DNA of 64,000 nucleotides from Fagopyrum homotropicum. Taxonomy: Eukaryota; Streptophyta; Magnoliopsida; Caryophyllales; Polygonaceae. The position numbers and the translations under genes are program-made. The notes beneath the pieces were generated by a model. It had not been told where the DNA came from. It saw only the letters and a program-made list of their open reading frames with translations, and ran no database searches. The stretch lies in contig BSWB01000001.1 of assembly GCA_033239125.1 (NCBI GenBank), forward strand, positions 55,953,501 through 56,017,500, written 5' to 3'. Within the stretch, counting starts at the first letter, position 1, and each line of letters begins with the position of its first letter. Below, one piece after another: positions 42,086 through 53,526 of the stretch.

Positions 42086-43308
42086 CAGAAACCAATGTCT
42101 TTGTTTTTAGAATGCTGTTACATATCAACTGCCTAATCTACGTTTTCTGTGAACGTTATTTGTCTTGGGCAATGGGATTGGGGACGTAATAACGTGAATG
42201 ACAAAGCTTCACCATCGTTCATTCTTTTCGATTATATATTATCTTTTAAATTACAAGGCTGGATGAAAATAAGTATTGTTAGATGTAAGCTTATGAAAAT
42301 TGTTAGGCCTAATTTTTTACTTCTTCGAGATAATAGAAGTTAAAAAGTCCATATCGTAGCTTTAATCAACCTTGACTTGTACCATACGTACGCTCGCCCC
42401 GCAGACAGTATAGGAAAACCAAATTAAATGTTGAGCAACAATCACATGTCTTATTTATTACGTCAATAAATCATCTCAATAGCCGCCTTCACATTAGGCC
42501 CTTTGGGTTGCAGCCCAAACACCAAATTACATTGGACACGATAATTTAACAACTACTATTAGAGTTAAATAAAAAGAGATATAGAAGGGTTTTTTTATTG
42601 AAGAGGATGGTGTTATACTCGTGCACCAAGGCAATTTATGAATGCAAAAAGACAAATATTAACCTTGAACTAAGTGTGGGATAGCAATCCCTTAATAAGT
42701 CATCAGCTAACACACAAAGCAAACCTACAAGAGGATTCGCCAAATTTCATTGGACACGATAATTTAACATACTTTTCAATATGCACGAGATCCGTTGGGA
42801 ATCAGGGCAAAGGTAAATGAATAATCGTGCGCGCTTGACTACTATTACCGCATAGGATGAAGATGATGTCTTTTCGGGTTCACCCAAATCTCTGTATTAA
42901 CTTCTAGCCAACTCTAAACTAAGTCTTGTGATTTGCCATCATCCTTCCCTATATAAAGGATGGTTGGCCTTTTTTGTAAAATGTCTAATTTTAATCAAGT
43001 TTATTTGAAAAGTATTTTCTCCTCCTTGATTTTGGCATCACAATCTTCCTCTCTCAAAGTTCTTCTTTGATCTTTGATCCAAGTGTCTAGCTTTGAGGAT
43101 TTTTCAAGAATCACCTATTTACTCTATTTCACGGCTTGCCCGATCTTTCTAGATCAAATCAACCATTCGTTTCCACATCCATCTCAAAGGTTCCGCAAAC
43201 TAATTTCCATCATTCAAATTCATCCGCACAAAACAAAACAAAGTAGTTAAAGTTCAAGTGCGATCTAGATTGAAGTTTGTCCTTAAACGCATCAAAGGAC
43301 GCATCAAA
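42086..43308 (+). other. Stretch right of SAUR, ending in an LTR-like segment
   Basis: There is no gene. ATTGGACACGATAATTTAACA occurs twice (42532-42552 and 42753-42773). A TATA-like CCCTATATAAAGGATGG lies at 42948-42964, and a primer-site-like sequence follows at 43309. Together these suggest that the right part (from somewhere between about 42.4 and 42.9 kb) is a 5' LTR of a plus-strand element whose start could not be fixed. Confidence 0.4.
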
Positions 43309-43322
43309 TTGGCATCAGAGCA
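43309..43322 (+). other. Primer-binding-site-like sequence
   Basis: TTGGCATCAGAGCA, one base different from the common initiator-Met tRNA site TTGGTATCAGAGC. It follows an LTR-like stretch. The internal region after it (43323-43890) is U-rich and has no gag homology before it is interrupted at 43891. Confidence 0.45.
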
Positions 43323-43890
43323 AAGAGATCGAAGGTAAGTTTTCTTTATTCTTGTTTTTGTGCATCACATATTTTCTTTTTAGCCTTTTGTTCATCTTGT
43401 TCCTCACCTTATTCTTCATCTTTCATATAAATTTTCTTTTAAAAAACATGTTTTTTGATCCATTTTGCCAATCAATTTAGGAGATCGAGCCATATATCAA
43501 CCAAATCTTTCACATTAGCTCCCCTAGTCCGACATATTTGTTAATTGTTTGCCCCGAATTTCAATTGGGGTATTTTGTTAACAAAATCGGGTATCACATC
43601 GTGGATATTCAAAAAAAAAAAAATCTATCTCAAACAGATTTGTTTTTCCAAAGTGTGTTACATCTTACATTTTTCACCCTCGAAAATTTGCATTGAAAAT
43701 TTTCAAAAAGAGAATAAAACACAAAAAGTGAAAAAAAAAGTCGGGTAAGACTCCAAGCCATCCAAAAAATTGGGTTTTCAAAAGGTTAAAAGACCAAAAT
43801 AAGTAGTACTTGTTGTTTTAAACAATCCATCCATCTTTTGTACTTCAATTTTCTTACGTGCGTTTGAAAACTATTGTTAGCTCAAAAGTG
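43323..43890 (+). other. Leader-like stretch without gene
   Basis: U/A-rich sequence following the primer-like site. ORFs of 67 codons at 43277-43480 and 43545-43748 resemble nothing known. It is terminated by the Athila-3 LTR at 43891. Confidence 0.35.
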
Positions 43891-43990
43891 TGCGTCAAAG
43901 TCTTAAATTTATATCCAGAATCAAGCAAAGAAGCGAACCCGCAATAATGAATCGGTATATTAAAGCAAGAATTCCATAGTCGAACTCAAG

Positions 43991-45424
43991 TGAAGAACCG
44001 TTAGGTGAATATAAAGGATTAAAGATACTCTAGAAGGGGGGTTGAATAGAGTATGGCAAAAACCTATTTCAAGGCTTTGAAACTGATTTCAAAGGCCTTG
44101 ATGTCGATCTGATCTCTTTGTGACACACTTTGATTTCAAGGGCTTTGAAACTGATTTCAAGGGCCTTGACTTCGTAGACCTGCAAAACAAAGTTAGTCAC
44201 AATAAAGCAGATATGGTGCGGAATTGAAAAGATCAACACGAGGATATGTTCACGAAGTTCGGCTCTAAACAACCTACTCTCCGTCGTAGGGTTTACCCGT
44301 AGGATCTAACTATCTATTATCAGCTTCAAAGGGTCCTAGATACAACCTTGAAGAAATCTCCTTCTTCTCTCACTGTAGTCAATGCTACGATCTAGCTTCA
44401 ACTCTTAACCTAGCTATATGAGCCTATTTATTTCGCAAGGCAACAAAATATTCGAGTATAACGCTCTTTAGATATGCCAATGGAGCTCTCGAGTTTATCT
44501 CTCTCTTAGGAATAAAGCTTTTGTATAAAGAGAGAAAGAAAAACTTCTTGGATCAAATGAAGATGCTTTTAGATCTCTTGAAGACTTTGGATATTTCCGT
44601 GTAAGCTTTTGTTCTTTTCTTCTTCAATCTTCATCTTCATTTATAGTCTTCTAGGAGGAACTTGTAGCCATTGTAGAGAGCCGTTGTAACGTTCATATTT
44701 CCTCCATAGAACACGCTACATGGTTGAGGTGAATTAGCCGTTGTAAGATCTTCTATCTTCTTCTTCTTCTTCTTCTTCTTCTTCTTCTTCTTCTTCTTGA
44801 CGCTCGTTGAATATCTTCATCACCATAATCTTCTCTTTGGAAATCAGCCGTTGAAGATCTTTGTTTGTTGAATATCCTAGATCTTCTTGTTATCTTTGGT
44901 TGCTAAGATCTTTATGAGATCTTATTGTTGGGGTCAAGATCTTCTAATCAAATCTTTTGAATATCTTCTAGTTGGCTGGCCCAGATCTTCTCTTTAAAAT
45001 CTTGTTGAAAAATCTTATTTTTATCCTTTGAAGATCTTTTTGTTGGTTGACTAAAATCTTCTCTTAAAATTTTGTTGGAAGATCTTCTTTGAATATTTTT
45101 TTATTGGCTGGCCAAAATCTTCTCTTAAATTCTTGTTGGAAGATCTTCTTATTATCCTTGATAAAGATCCTTGATTTGGTTGTTGAGATTTGAATCTTGT
45201 TGTCCTTTGAATTTTGTTTCAAATCTGCTTGTCCTTTGTAATCAGTTTCAAGGCCTGCATTTTTCCTTTGAAATGCTTTTCAAGGCCTGCATAGATTTAA
45301 CAAACACATACCAAAACAAGTAATCTAGAAATACGATCGATATTTGTTGGTTTATAAAACCGCCCATAAACGTTAAGTCTTCCATCATCCACACATACAA
45401 TTCATAATCAAGGTGGAGTTATCA
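43991..45424 (-). repeat. Copia-1-family LTR, third copy (apparently solo)
   Basis: This 1434-bp LTR has the same ends (TGAAGAACCG on the plus strand; GGTGGAGTTATCA at the right, one change from TTTTCA). It is flanked on both sides by Athila-3 LTR sequence, and no copia internal region is present, so it is a solo LTR. A 5-bp target duplication was not found (flanks TCAAG and TTAGG). It is longer than its relatives because of a (CTT)n run at 44752-44798 and a roughly threefold repeat of a 65-70-bp unit (GGCTGGCC.AGATCTTCTCTT) at 44974-45170. Confidence 0.83.
44752..44798. repeat. (CTT)n microsatellite in copia LTR
   Basis: About 15 uninterrupted CTT units within the third copia LTR. They are absent at this length from the other two LTR copies. 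Confidence 0.9.
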
Positions 45425-46685
45425 TTAGGGATTTGGGGGATCAAATTCAGTTCGTAAATTGCCCAGCAAAATAATAAAGCTTTTGTAAAGATTAATTGGA
45501 AAACAACGATTCCAAAGATTCAGGTATCCAATTTTGGCAATCGATTCAAGATGTTCTAAAGGTATAAGAATAGAGTTAGGATTGCAAAAGTATAGATCTA
45601 AGTTAGGGTGTTGTACGATGAAGTTCCAAAACACATACGTCTCACCCAAAGGCTCTCTCAATAAAGAATGTTGAGTCTCGTTATTAAGGGAATCGAATGA
45701 CAAGATTAAACTCTTAAAATACCAATGGAAAGGTACAAAGGTGAGGTTTCTCGCAACTCTCAAGGTCCAATATGTTTTGGTTCAATCTATTATTATCTAT
45801 GCCATAACTATCAACCCTTCAGCCTAGAATCGCAAGGGTTTAGCTGATAACAAGCATCATAATGAAATCAATTATCAAATTAGAAGAGAAAAAGAATAGA
45901 ACTTAGAAAACTCAATGATATCCAAACAATCAATCTCCAAACATCAAAACGTGCTTGTGTTCAATGAATGTAAATCAAAGAAACACAAAACCTCACAAAA
46001 TCTCTAAATGCAACCAAAGAACAGGTTGTCAATCCATCTTTGGAAAGTGCGTCCTTTCTCCTTCCTTGAACTCCAAGTAATCATTCCTTCCAATCTCCTT
46101 TCCAATGTGAAATCTTGCCAAAGGATCTTGCCTCTAGCACGGTGTAGCGAAGTGTATATTTTCTCCCTTTCTTCATCCTTCTTATAGGAGAAAATAGGGT
46201 TGCGAAAGGCCTGTAACCGCTGCTGACGTAGCAAATGTGACACGTGGCAGCGGTTAGGAGAATCACGACCATGACCAATTTTCCACGTCCGTGGAAACCA
46301 CCGTGGGAAGGCACATTGATCTTGACATATATTCCCACGACCTTAATTAAATTAAATGCCAAAACCACGGCCGTGGTTCCTTGTACTTGACCGTGGAATC
46401 TCCAAAATCTACGTACAAGCCTTTGTTTCCCAAAGCTTTCTACTCATACTCCTTCCTTAGCTTCTCCAATGCATCTCCTTGATGTCTAGCATGATCAAAA
46501 GTGCTCACATGCTCCAATGCAAGCCTTTATTCACCTAAAAACACAACAAAACTTGTGTAGATATCCATACCAACATAATAGGTGAATGTGCTCACAAATG
46601 CTCCAAACTCATATCCATGTACACAAAAGAAGGGGAAAAACAACCAAAACATGTGCCTAAAATAACATCATATTTCATGCTATCA

Positions 46686-47990
46686 AAATACCCCATACTT
46701 GCCTCTTGCTTGTCCCCAAGCAAGGTTTTCAAAATATAGAACATAAGGTAGAATGGAATATGAATGCAAAACAAGGGAAAACAAATCCTTTTGGTATGGT
46801 GTTTTTATTCAATAGATCGCTCTCAAATCTTGCTTCATGTTTCCTAAAAAACTTCTATGTACACAAAACGAATCATGTCATAAAAAAGAAACATCATACA
46901 TTGCAAAAGCTTCAAGACAAACATAATAACCCAAAGTAATGTCAAAATCAATCATGTGGAAATCTAATTTAGATCACTAAGCCAAACAACAACCCAAAGA
47001 TCTTAAGGACTTTCAAGTAAAGGTCAAGAAACGCGAATGGATAGGACTTTTCATAAGGTAATGAGGTGTGATATCCGGGAAAAAGGAACTACACAACACA
47101 AGCTTGAAGAACATTGCTTCCCAAACATGCTTTGCATGCGAACTTTTCTTTTACTTTACTTTTTGGAAGTATGGACAGCGGTGCCCAAAAAACCGAAGGC
47201 TAGGAGATCGGCGATTCTCAATTTTCGAGATGTCTCAAACCCTTGATGCACTTACCATATTCCGTTAGGACTATTATTCATTCGGACTTTGGCAAGACAC
47301 AAACACCCTGCTATGTGAATGATGCCGAGTTACTCATCCTCATGTTCAACGTCCCCAAACTTATTTTCTTTACTTTGAATGCACAATTTTTTTTCTTTCA
47401 TGGCCCTCCCACATCAATCATGCCACACATTATACACTTCCTAATTCCCGGATAGGTAAAGGAGGAAAAATTTTTATTGAAGAGAAAATTAAATAAAGAA
47501 GAAGCAACAAAAATTAGGTGCCTTAATCATTTCAAAAAGAAGTGCAAGAACTTGTAATGCGATTTCAATTTTTATTCCTCAACATGATTTAGACAAGAAT
47601 TTTTATATTATGAAACTTGCAAGAAGATCAAACAATATACTCAATTTCTCCACGGTTCATAGTTCAAATCAAGCACATAAATGTCATCAAAAATTCATTC
47701 CATAAGAAGATTCATCATTGAGGTCTTTTACAATCCTAGAAGCACAATATTTTTCGAAATTTTTCAAAATTTTAAGGGTTTTTTTTGAAGCTTAAAAATA
47801 CAATACAAAAAGGAAACGTGTGACAAGAAAATAAAAGATGCAAGTGTTCATGCATAAGAAGCAAAGCATAATGTAAAATTATTACACTTGATGAGAATCA
47901 TACTCCACCCCATACTTAAGATACACATTGTTTCTAATGTGCATAAAAATAAAAAGAACAAAGAACAAAGAACAAAGAAACTCACAAAGG
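46686..47990 (-). other. Athila-3 polypurine tract and 3' untranslated region
   Basis: On the minus strand GGCAAGTATGGGGTATTT (46686-46703) is an intact polypurine tract, preceded by CTTGGGGACAAGCAAG as in Athila-1. Further upstream, 47283-47344 carries the same block as Athila-1 3789-3845 (GAGTAACTCGGCATCATTC, then GTGTTTGTGTCTTGCCAAAG). CTTTTTCCCGGATA near 47075 also has a counterpart. No gene is present; the small ORFs are antisense or random. Confidence 0.75.
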
Positions 47991-48019
47991 CGGTGGAGCA
48001 ACTCAAACCGATCAAGTCA

Positions 48020-49182
48020 TCACATAGGTGGAGGAGGTGGTGGAAACGGGTAGAAGTTTGGGTCGTATGGACCCCCAAATTGCTGCTGGTACACGTCTCG
48101 GAAGATCCTTGCGTTGTCACGACGCTCATCGTTATCTGCATCAAAGCGGGTCTCCAGTGCCTCCATCCTCTGTGTAAGTCTGGTAGCCCATCCTGGCTGT
48201 TCGTCCAACCATGCTGGCCGTTGCGTCATCCACTCTGGCGGCGCTCCCATCCAAGCTGGTGGAGCATCCATCCAAGTCGGAGGTGCATCCATCCAAGTTG
48301 GCCTCTCACTCACGCTTGCACGCCGGGCAGAAGAAGAAGCGGTTGTTCGTCCAGCCATGCTGGCCGTTGCGCCATCCACTCCGGCGGCGCTCCCATCCAA
48401 GCTGGTGGAGCATCCATCTAAGTCGGAGGTGCATCCATCCAAGTTGGCCTCTCACTCACGCTTGCACGCCGGGCAGAAGAAGAAGCGGAAGGACGCTGCT
48501 CGTAGGTAGATCTCCTAGGTGGCTCTTGGAAATCCACCGGCTGATCCGGAAAATCTACAAAAGCCTGCTCAGCACCTCCAGCATGCAGGAATTCATCACC
48601 ACCCATCTCCTCATCACGATCCTCATCAACAACAGCAGGCTCATCCGCGGGATAGTAATCAGGAGGTCCAAGGAGGTTGGCATGCATCGGGATAAAAGTT
48701 TCTTTCCAGTTCTGTCGATCCCGGATGGAGTAATCGGAGCCCCATGTAATGTCTCGTCCTCCTTTTCCTTCCCAAAGCATGGAGACAAATGGTGGGCCTC
48801 GGTGGCGGGGAATCAAGAGTCCCCGAGTCATGAAACCCTGAAGCCCTTGAGGCCTCGCAGAAGCTGCCATCTCACAAGCCGAATAGTCAAGCCCCAACTG
48901 TTTTGCTATGTGTGTAACCATCCCACCATAACAGATATTCCCTTTAACTTTGTTCTTGATCTTGCTAAGGGTAGCAGCAAGCATAGTGATGCAATCCGGA
49001 GTGACACCGGCCGCCATACAATAGAGGATAAAGAGCTCATCAACCTTGAGCTTCTGGGAAGTCTCGGTTCTAGGGAAAAGGCACTCGGAGATGATCCTAT
49101 GGGAAATCTTGAAGGATAGGTTATAAATCAGCTTTGCCTTCGAATCTGTAATTTGCAAACGGTCCTCGGAACCCACTACCAT
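48020..49182 (-). pseudogene. Athila-3 ATHILA ORF-1-like protein (third ORF), frameshifted by a tandem duplication
   Basis: This gene lies 3' of integrase on the minus strand, where Athila elements carry their extra (sometimes called env-like) ORF. The first piece (49182-48418) reads VVGSEDRLQITDSKAKLIYN, HRIISECLFPRTE, KVDELFILYCMAAGV and GGMVTHIAKQLGLDY, consistent with the ATHILA ORF-1 family. An acidic middle and a repetitive tail of WMDAPPT/WMGAPPE units follow. The second piece (48442-48020) holds the rest of the tail, a short coiled coil (RLTQRMEALETRFDADNDERRD) and a Pro-rich end (YPFPPPPPPM). A 146-bp tandem duplication (48195-48486) puts the two pieces in different frames. No signal peptide or membrane segment is visible, so an envelope role is not supported by sequence. 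The 302-codon plus-strand ORF here is a shadow. Confidence 0.8.
48195..48486. repeat. 146-bp tandem duplication in Athila-3 third ORF
   Basis: Two adjacent copies (48195-48340 and 48341-48486) differ at only about five positions. The period of 146 is not a multiple of three and shifts the reading frame. Each copy also contains the shorter CATCCATCCAAGTTGG/CATCCATCCAAGTCGG degenerate repeats that encode the WMDAPP units. Confidence 0.9.
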
Positions 49183-49544
49183 AACAATCTCCTCTCAAAA
49201 CTCTCTAGCGCGAGAGCTCCTAGGAAATTTCCCATTAAAGGTCTCACTAAAACCGAAGAAAGATCCAAAATGAGCTACGGTAAAGTGATGAGTGCGGTTC
49301 ATCAAACGGAAGGAAATAAGAAGAAGGTGAAAGCTTGTGTTTTGTGATGAAGAACTAATATAGCCCCGTCAAAATTTCAAAAATCACGGCCTCACTATTA
49401 CTTCCACGGCCGTGGTTTCGTGTCCTTGGCCATGGTTTTGTATTTAAACCCGTGGAAGTCCCAATTTTTTCCAAAAATCTAAATTCGTCGATCCTTTGGC
49501 TTTCTTCACTTCTTTTGATTGTTCTTCAAGCTTGACCAATCCTT
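49183..49544 (-). other. Spacer between integrase and third ORF of Athila-3
   Basis: Non-coding on both strands. It contains another CCACGGCCGTGG (49403-49414) flanked by AATCACGGCC (49381) and GGCCATGGTTTTG (about 49429). The GGGAGGCAACCC block that follows integrase in the other Athila copies is absent here. Confidence 0.6.
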
Positions 49545-50722
49545 TGTGCGTAAGTGAGGAGAATCGATGCGACTTCCTCAGTTTGGAGTTCCGGCGAGTA
49601 CTTCTTGAGTCGTTATCCATTCACTTTGAAACTTCCGCACTTCTCACCCCACACTTTAAGTGCACCATGGGGAAAAACGTGTTTCATGACATAAGGTCCT
49701 GTCCAACGAGATTTAAGCTTACCCGGAAAGAGTCGAAATCTATAACTGAAGAGGAGAACAAGGTCTCCTTATTTGAAGTCTTTCAGAATGATGTGCTTAT
49801 CATGCAAACGCTTCACTCTCTCTTTTTAAATCTTGGCGTTTTCGTAGGCGTTCAAGCGGAGTTCTTCTAGCTCATTGAGATCCAAGAGACGTTTCTCTCC
49901 CGCTTCCTACATGCCAAAGTTCAACCATTTGACAACCCAATATGCCTTGTGTTCTAGCTCCACCGGAAGATGACAAGACTTCCAATACACAAGATTGTAT
50001 GGTGTTGTGCCAATACGAGTCTTGTATGCCGTTCTATATGCCCATAGTGCGTCATCTAGCTTTAACGCCCAATCTTTCCTTATCCTAGACACCGTTTTCT
50101 CTAGAATTCCTTTGATCTCTCTATTGGAAATCTCCACTTGCCCACTTGTTTGTGGATGATAAGGGGTGACAATCTTGTGAGTCATCCCATACTTAGCTAG
50201 TAGAGCCTCAAATCGACGGGCAATGAAGTGTGATCCTCCGTCAGTAATGATGGTTCGCGGTGTCCCTAACCTTGGAAAAAATAGTTCGATTAAAGAACTT
50301 AACTACCACATTGCATCATTAGTTGGAGAAGCAATAGCTTCAACCCATTTTGAAACATAATCTACAGCTAGAAGTATGTATTGGTTACCACAAGATGATG
50401 GGAATGGTCCCATGAAGTCAACTCCCCAAACGCCAAAGATCTCCACTTCTTGGATCTTGTTGAGAGGCATTTCATTCCTCCTAGATATGTTCCCTGTTCT
50501 TTGACAAGCATCGCAAAAAGAAACAAAGGTTTGCACATCTTTAAATAATGTAGGCCAAAAGAATCCGGATTGCAATACCTTAGCGCTAGTCTTGTGAGAA
50601 CTAGTGTATCCTCCACAAGGAAGAGAATGACAATGATGAATGACACTTTGCATTTCGTCTTCAGGCACACATCCTCTAATAATGCCATTTGGACCTCTCT
50701 TGAAGAGTAGAGGTTCATTCAA
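49545..50722 (-). pseudogene. Athila-3 integrase
   Basis: Integrase on the minus strand in three frames. 50722-50303 holds the HHCC domain (VIHHCHSLPCGGYTSSHKT, FVSFCDACQ) and the core start (WGVDFMGPFPSSCGN, first Asp). A shifted stretch (about 50300-50190) carries PRTIITDGGSHFIARRF (second Asp). 50185-49907 has QTSGQVEISNREIK (Glu), AYRTAYKT and VELEHKAYW. The C-terminal part continues decayed to about 49545 (GKLKSRWTGPYVMK, FKVNG). At least two frameshifts and several stops are present. All three catalytic acidic residues can still be found. Confidence 0.86.
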
Positions 50723-51402
50723 TAGTATTGGCGGACATCCTTAGAGAATTTCTTTCTTTGGGCGTAGGATAGTCTGGGATGTATTTTCTGACAAACCAAA
50801 TAATTTAAAAAATCAGCAAACCAAGGTTCGTTACCTCTAAAAATATTATCAATGCACTCCTCCGTTAGATGCAATTGTTCGTCCGGGAAAGAGTCGTCAA
50901 TAGATAAGTCGTCATTGGTGACATGTGGTAGACGACTCAAGTGATCCGCAACAGAATTTTCGGATCCTTTCTTGTCACGAATCTCAAGATCGAACTCTTG
51001 AAGGAGAAGAATCCATCTAATCAGCCTTGGTTTTGCATCCTTCTTGGCAAGCAAATACCGAATGGTTGAATGATCCGTTTATACAATCACCTTCGCTCCT
51101 ACAAGATAAGAACGAAAATTTTCAAATGCATATAAAACATCAAGAAATTCCTTCTCCGTAGTGGCGTAGTTAACCTGAGCTTCATCTAGTGTTTTACTTG
51201 CGTAATAGATGGCATGAGTGCGTCCATCTTTCTTTTGTCCAAGCAAACCTCCCACCGCTACATCCCTTGCATCGCACATGACCTCAAATGGAAGACTCCA
51301 ATCCGGAGGCTGAATTATTGGGGCTGAGATTAAAGCTTCTCGAATCTTGTAGAAAGCATCTAAACACTTTTTCAAAAATTCAGAAACAACATCCTTCATC
51401 AA
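50719..51402 (-). pseudogene. Athila-3 RNase H region
   Basis: Two ORFs cover the end of RT and RNase H. 51402-51079 begins MMKDVVSEFLKKCLDAFYKIREAL and contains CDARDVAVGGLLGQKK (first acidic residue), ASKTLDEAQVNY and EKEFLDVLYAFENFRSYL. The second, 51054-50719, starts MLAKKDAKPRLIRWILLLQEFDLEIRDKKG and holds ADHLSR. Between them the TDHS.IRYL motif is broken by a stop (near 51077). The C-terminal text DDSFPDEQLHLTEECI leads to the integrase zinc domain. Confidence 0.86.
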
Positions 51403-51785
51403 TAGCTAGTTAACGGTTTAGAAATTTTCGAAAAGTCTTTAATGATTTTCCTATAGAATCTAGCAGGTCCTAGAAAACTTCTAATCCCTTTCACTGAAGA
51501 TGGAGGAGGAAGCTTTTCTATTATTTCAATCTTAGCCTTGTCAACTTCAATCCCCCTATTAGCGATCAAGTGTCCTAAAACAATGCCTTTCCTAACCATA
51601 AAATGACACTTCTCCTAATTTAGAACTAGGTTAGTGTCTTGACATCTTTGTAGAACAAGAGTAAGGTTAGCAAGACAATTATTAAATGTGGAACCATAAA
51701 CAGAAAAATCATCCATAAAGACCTCCATGATTTCCTCAATGTACTCCGAGAAGATGACCATCATACACCTTTGAAAGGTGGCTGC
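51403..51785 (-). pseudogene. Athila-3 RT, C-terminal part left of Tekay insertion
   Basis: The minus-strand pieces 51785-51615 and 51599-51403 show ATFQRCMMVIFSEYIEEIMEV, the catalytic box FMDDFSVYGS (Asp codons at 51708-51713) and GIVLGHLIANRGIEVDKAKIEIIEKLPPPSSVKGIRSFLG. A single stop near 51612 divides them. The first eleven residues of the nominal ORF (51786-51821) are Tekay LTR. The RT is otherwise split by the 10-kb Tekay element and resumes at 61839. Confidence 0.88.
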
Positions 51786-53396
51786 TGTAACACCCCGAAT
51801 TCGCGGAACTCGGAATGCCACATTGGGTTAGGATCTCACAATTGATCATGACCCTAGCCTGACAACAAGTTCACTGGACCTTACAACATGGCACTGACAG
51901 ATATGAAAACCAATACATAAAACTGTATAAAACTGTACAACCCAAAAGATAAGACATCATAGCCGAGTAAGAAACATAACACCCTCACACATGAGGTAAC
52001 AAAAGACCATCCTCACGCAGGAGGGAAAAATAACTGACTCAAAAGCCCACACATCCTAATGTACGAGACGTCCTCGGCCTGCCACTCTGCTAGATCACAC
52101 AACAGCATGCCTATCCTGTAGGGCCTCTACAACATGGTAATAAACCATTAGCTATCTACACACATATATAGAGTAATGCATAAGCACAATCACACATAAG
52201 GAAAAATAAACATATCAACATGCTTTCACTCATTTACCCATTTATTCATCTCAATATAATGGTCATTCACTCAAATCGTATAGATATAATATATATGAAA
52301 CTATGTGACACGAGGACCAATACATCCTCACCTCTGAGCCTGCTAGCCAGCCGTACTAGTATCGGTCACACAATATGTGTACCCTATGGGAGTGGATTGC
52401 GCCCTTCCTGTAAACATGTCTGTCTTGACATCAGAGTACCTCTCACACTCCACGGCGAGATGAAAGGGAAAGGTTATCACAGCCACACAATGGGGCAATC
52501 AATAAAAAATAGGTCGGTAAATACGACATCACATGCTATCATAGCAAACATATAAGGCACACACACTCATACAAACACCCAATATAAGGATGGTTGCTAA
52601 GTAAGTCCTACAGACTTACCTCAACCTCATATAAAGCTCAACAACAACTGGATCACCTCAACGCTAGAGGAACAACACAACCTATAGACAAGGCATAAAG
52701 AGATGTCACATCTCTTATTAAGCAAAGGGTCACACCTAGACCCAAAAGGATCCATAAGGATCATAATCATCCTAAGCCTCGAATAACATACTAAACCTTA
52801 AATCCACATCAGGGCATATATCCAACTCATGATATCATCATCAAACTAAAATCCCATAATTACCACAATAATGTAATGAGCATAATGGAAATTCCAATTA
52901 TCCATTTAAACCAACTTAAGGTTAATTTATACTAACCCTCAATACGGAAAATGAATAAGTTTATAACTTATTCGTTACTAACCCGATATACGAACCGGAA
53001 GAAGATCTAGACTCCTAGCGATACGGGGAGTAAGAGCGCGGTATGAAACCTTATATTTGATGACTTGTGGTGGTCATCGGTGCTCCGATAGCGGTAAACA
53101 GAAGCTTTACCAAAAAGCTAACAAACGGGAAACAACTTGGTACCACGTTGAAGAGAACAAGACAAGGGACTCGATGGTATGATTGTATTTGAAATTGGAT
53201 CAAAGAGGAACAATATAGGACAATTTTGTTCGGTTCATCCGTCTGTGTGCTTTGTTCTCTCCATGGATAGAAAGTAAAGTGAGAATGATAAGTTAGCCGT
53301 CATCTTCACTTATATACTTAACATACATATATAAATATCAAAAGTGGAGAAGAGTCGGCTATTCTTTCCTTTGCACATTTGTATATATAATAATAT

Positions 53397-53431
<35 letters not shown>

Positions 53432-53467
53432 AGTTGAAAACATCAGCTGGCTTCTCCTTGATTTATA

Positions 53468-53526
<59 letters not shown>

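Larger units (their letters stand above)
43891..46685 (-). repeat. Athila-3 3' LTR, split by a copia LTR
   Basis: On the minus strand it starts TGATAGCATGAAATATGATG (complement at 46666-46685) and ends near TTTGACGCA at 43891. It is the same type as the Athila-2 LTR; both have GGAATTCTTGCTT and GCGGGTTCGCTT near the 3' end. A copia LTR occupies 43991-45424, leaving about 1360 bp of Athila LTR. A TATA-like CTCCTATAAG is at 46181-46190 (minus). The CCACGGCCGTGG cluster lies upstream of it at 46264-46395, with an exact palindrome at 46365-46376. ORFs in this stretch are not conserved. Confidence 0.78.

Noticed and set aside
47888..48144. Possible envelope function of the Athila-3 third ORF
   Set aside because: No signal peptide, membrane span or cleavage site could be seen. 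The hydrophobic stretch in the ORF at 47848-48144 is in a different frame and is not conserved.
48211..49119. 302-codon plus-strand ORF
   Set aside because: It is antisense to the ATHILA ORF-1-like gene. Its length comes from the GC-rich tandem duplication, and the protein is repetitive with no recognised domain.
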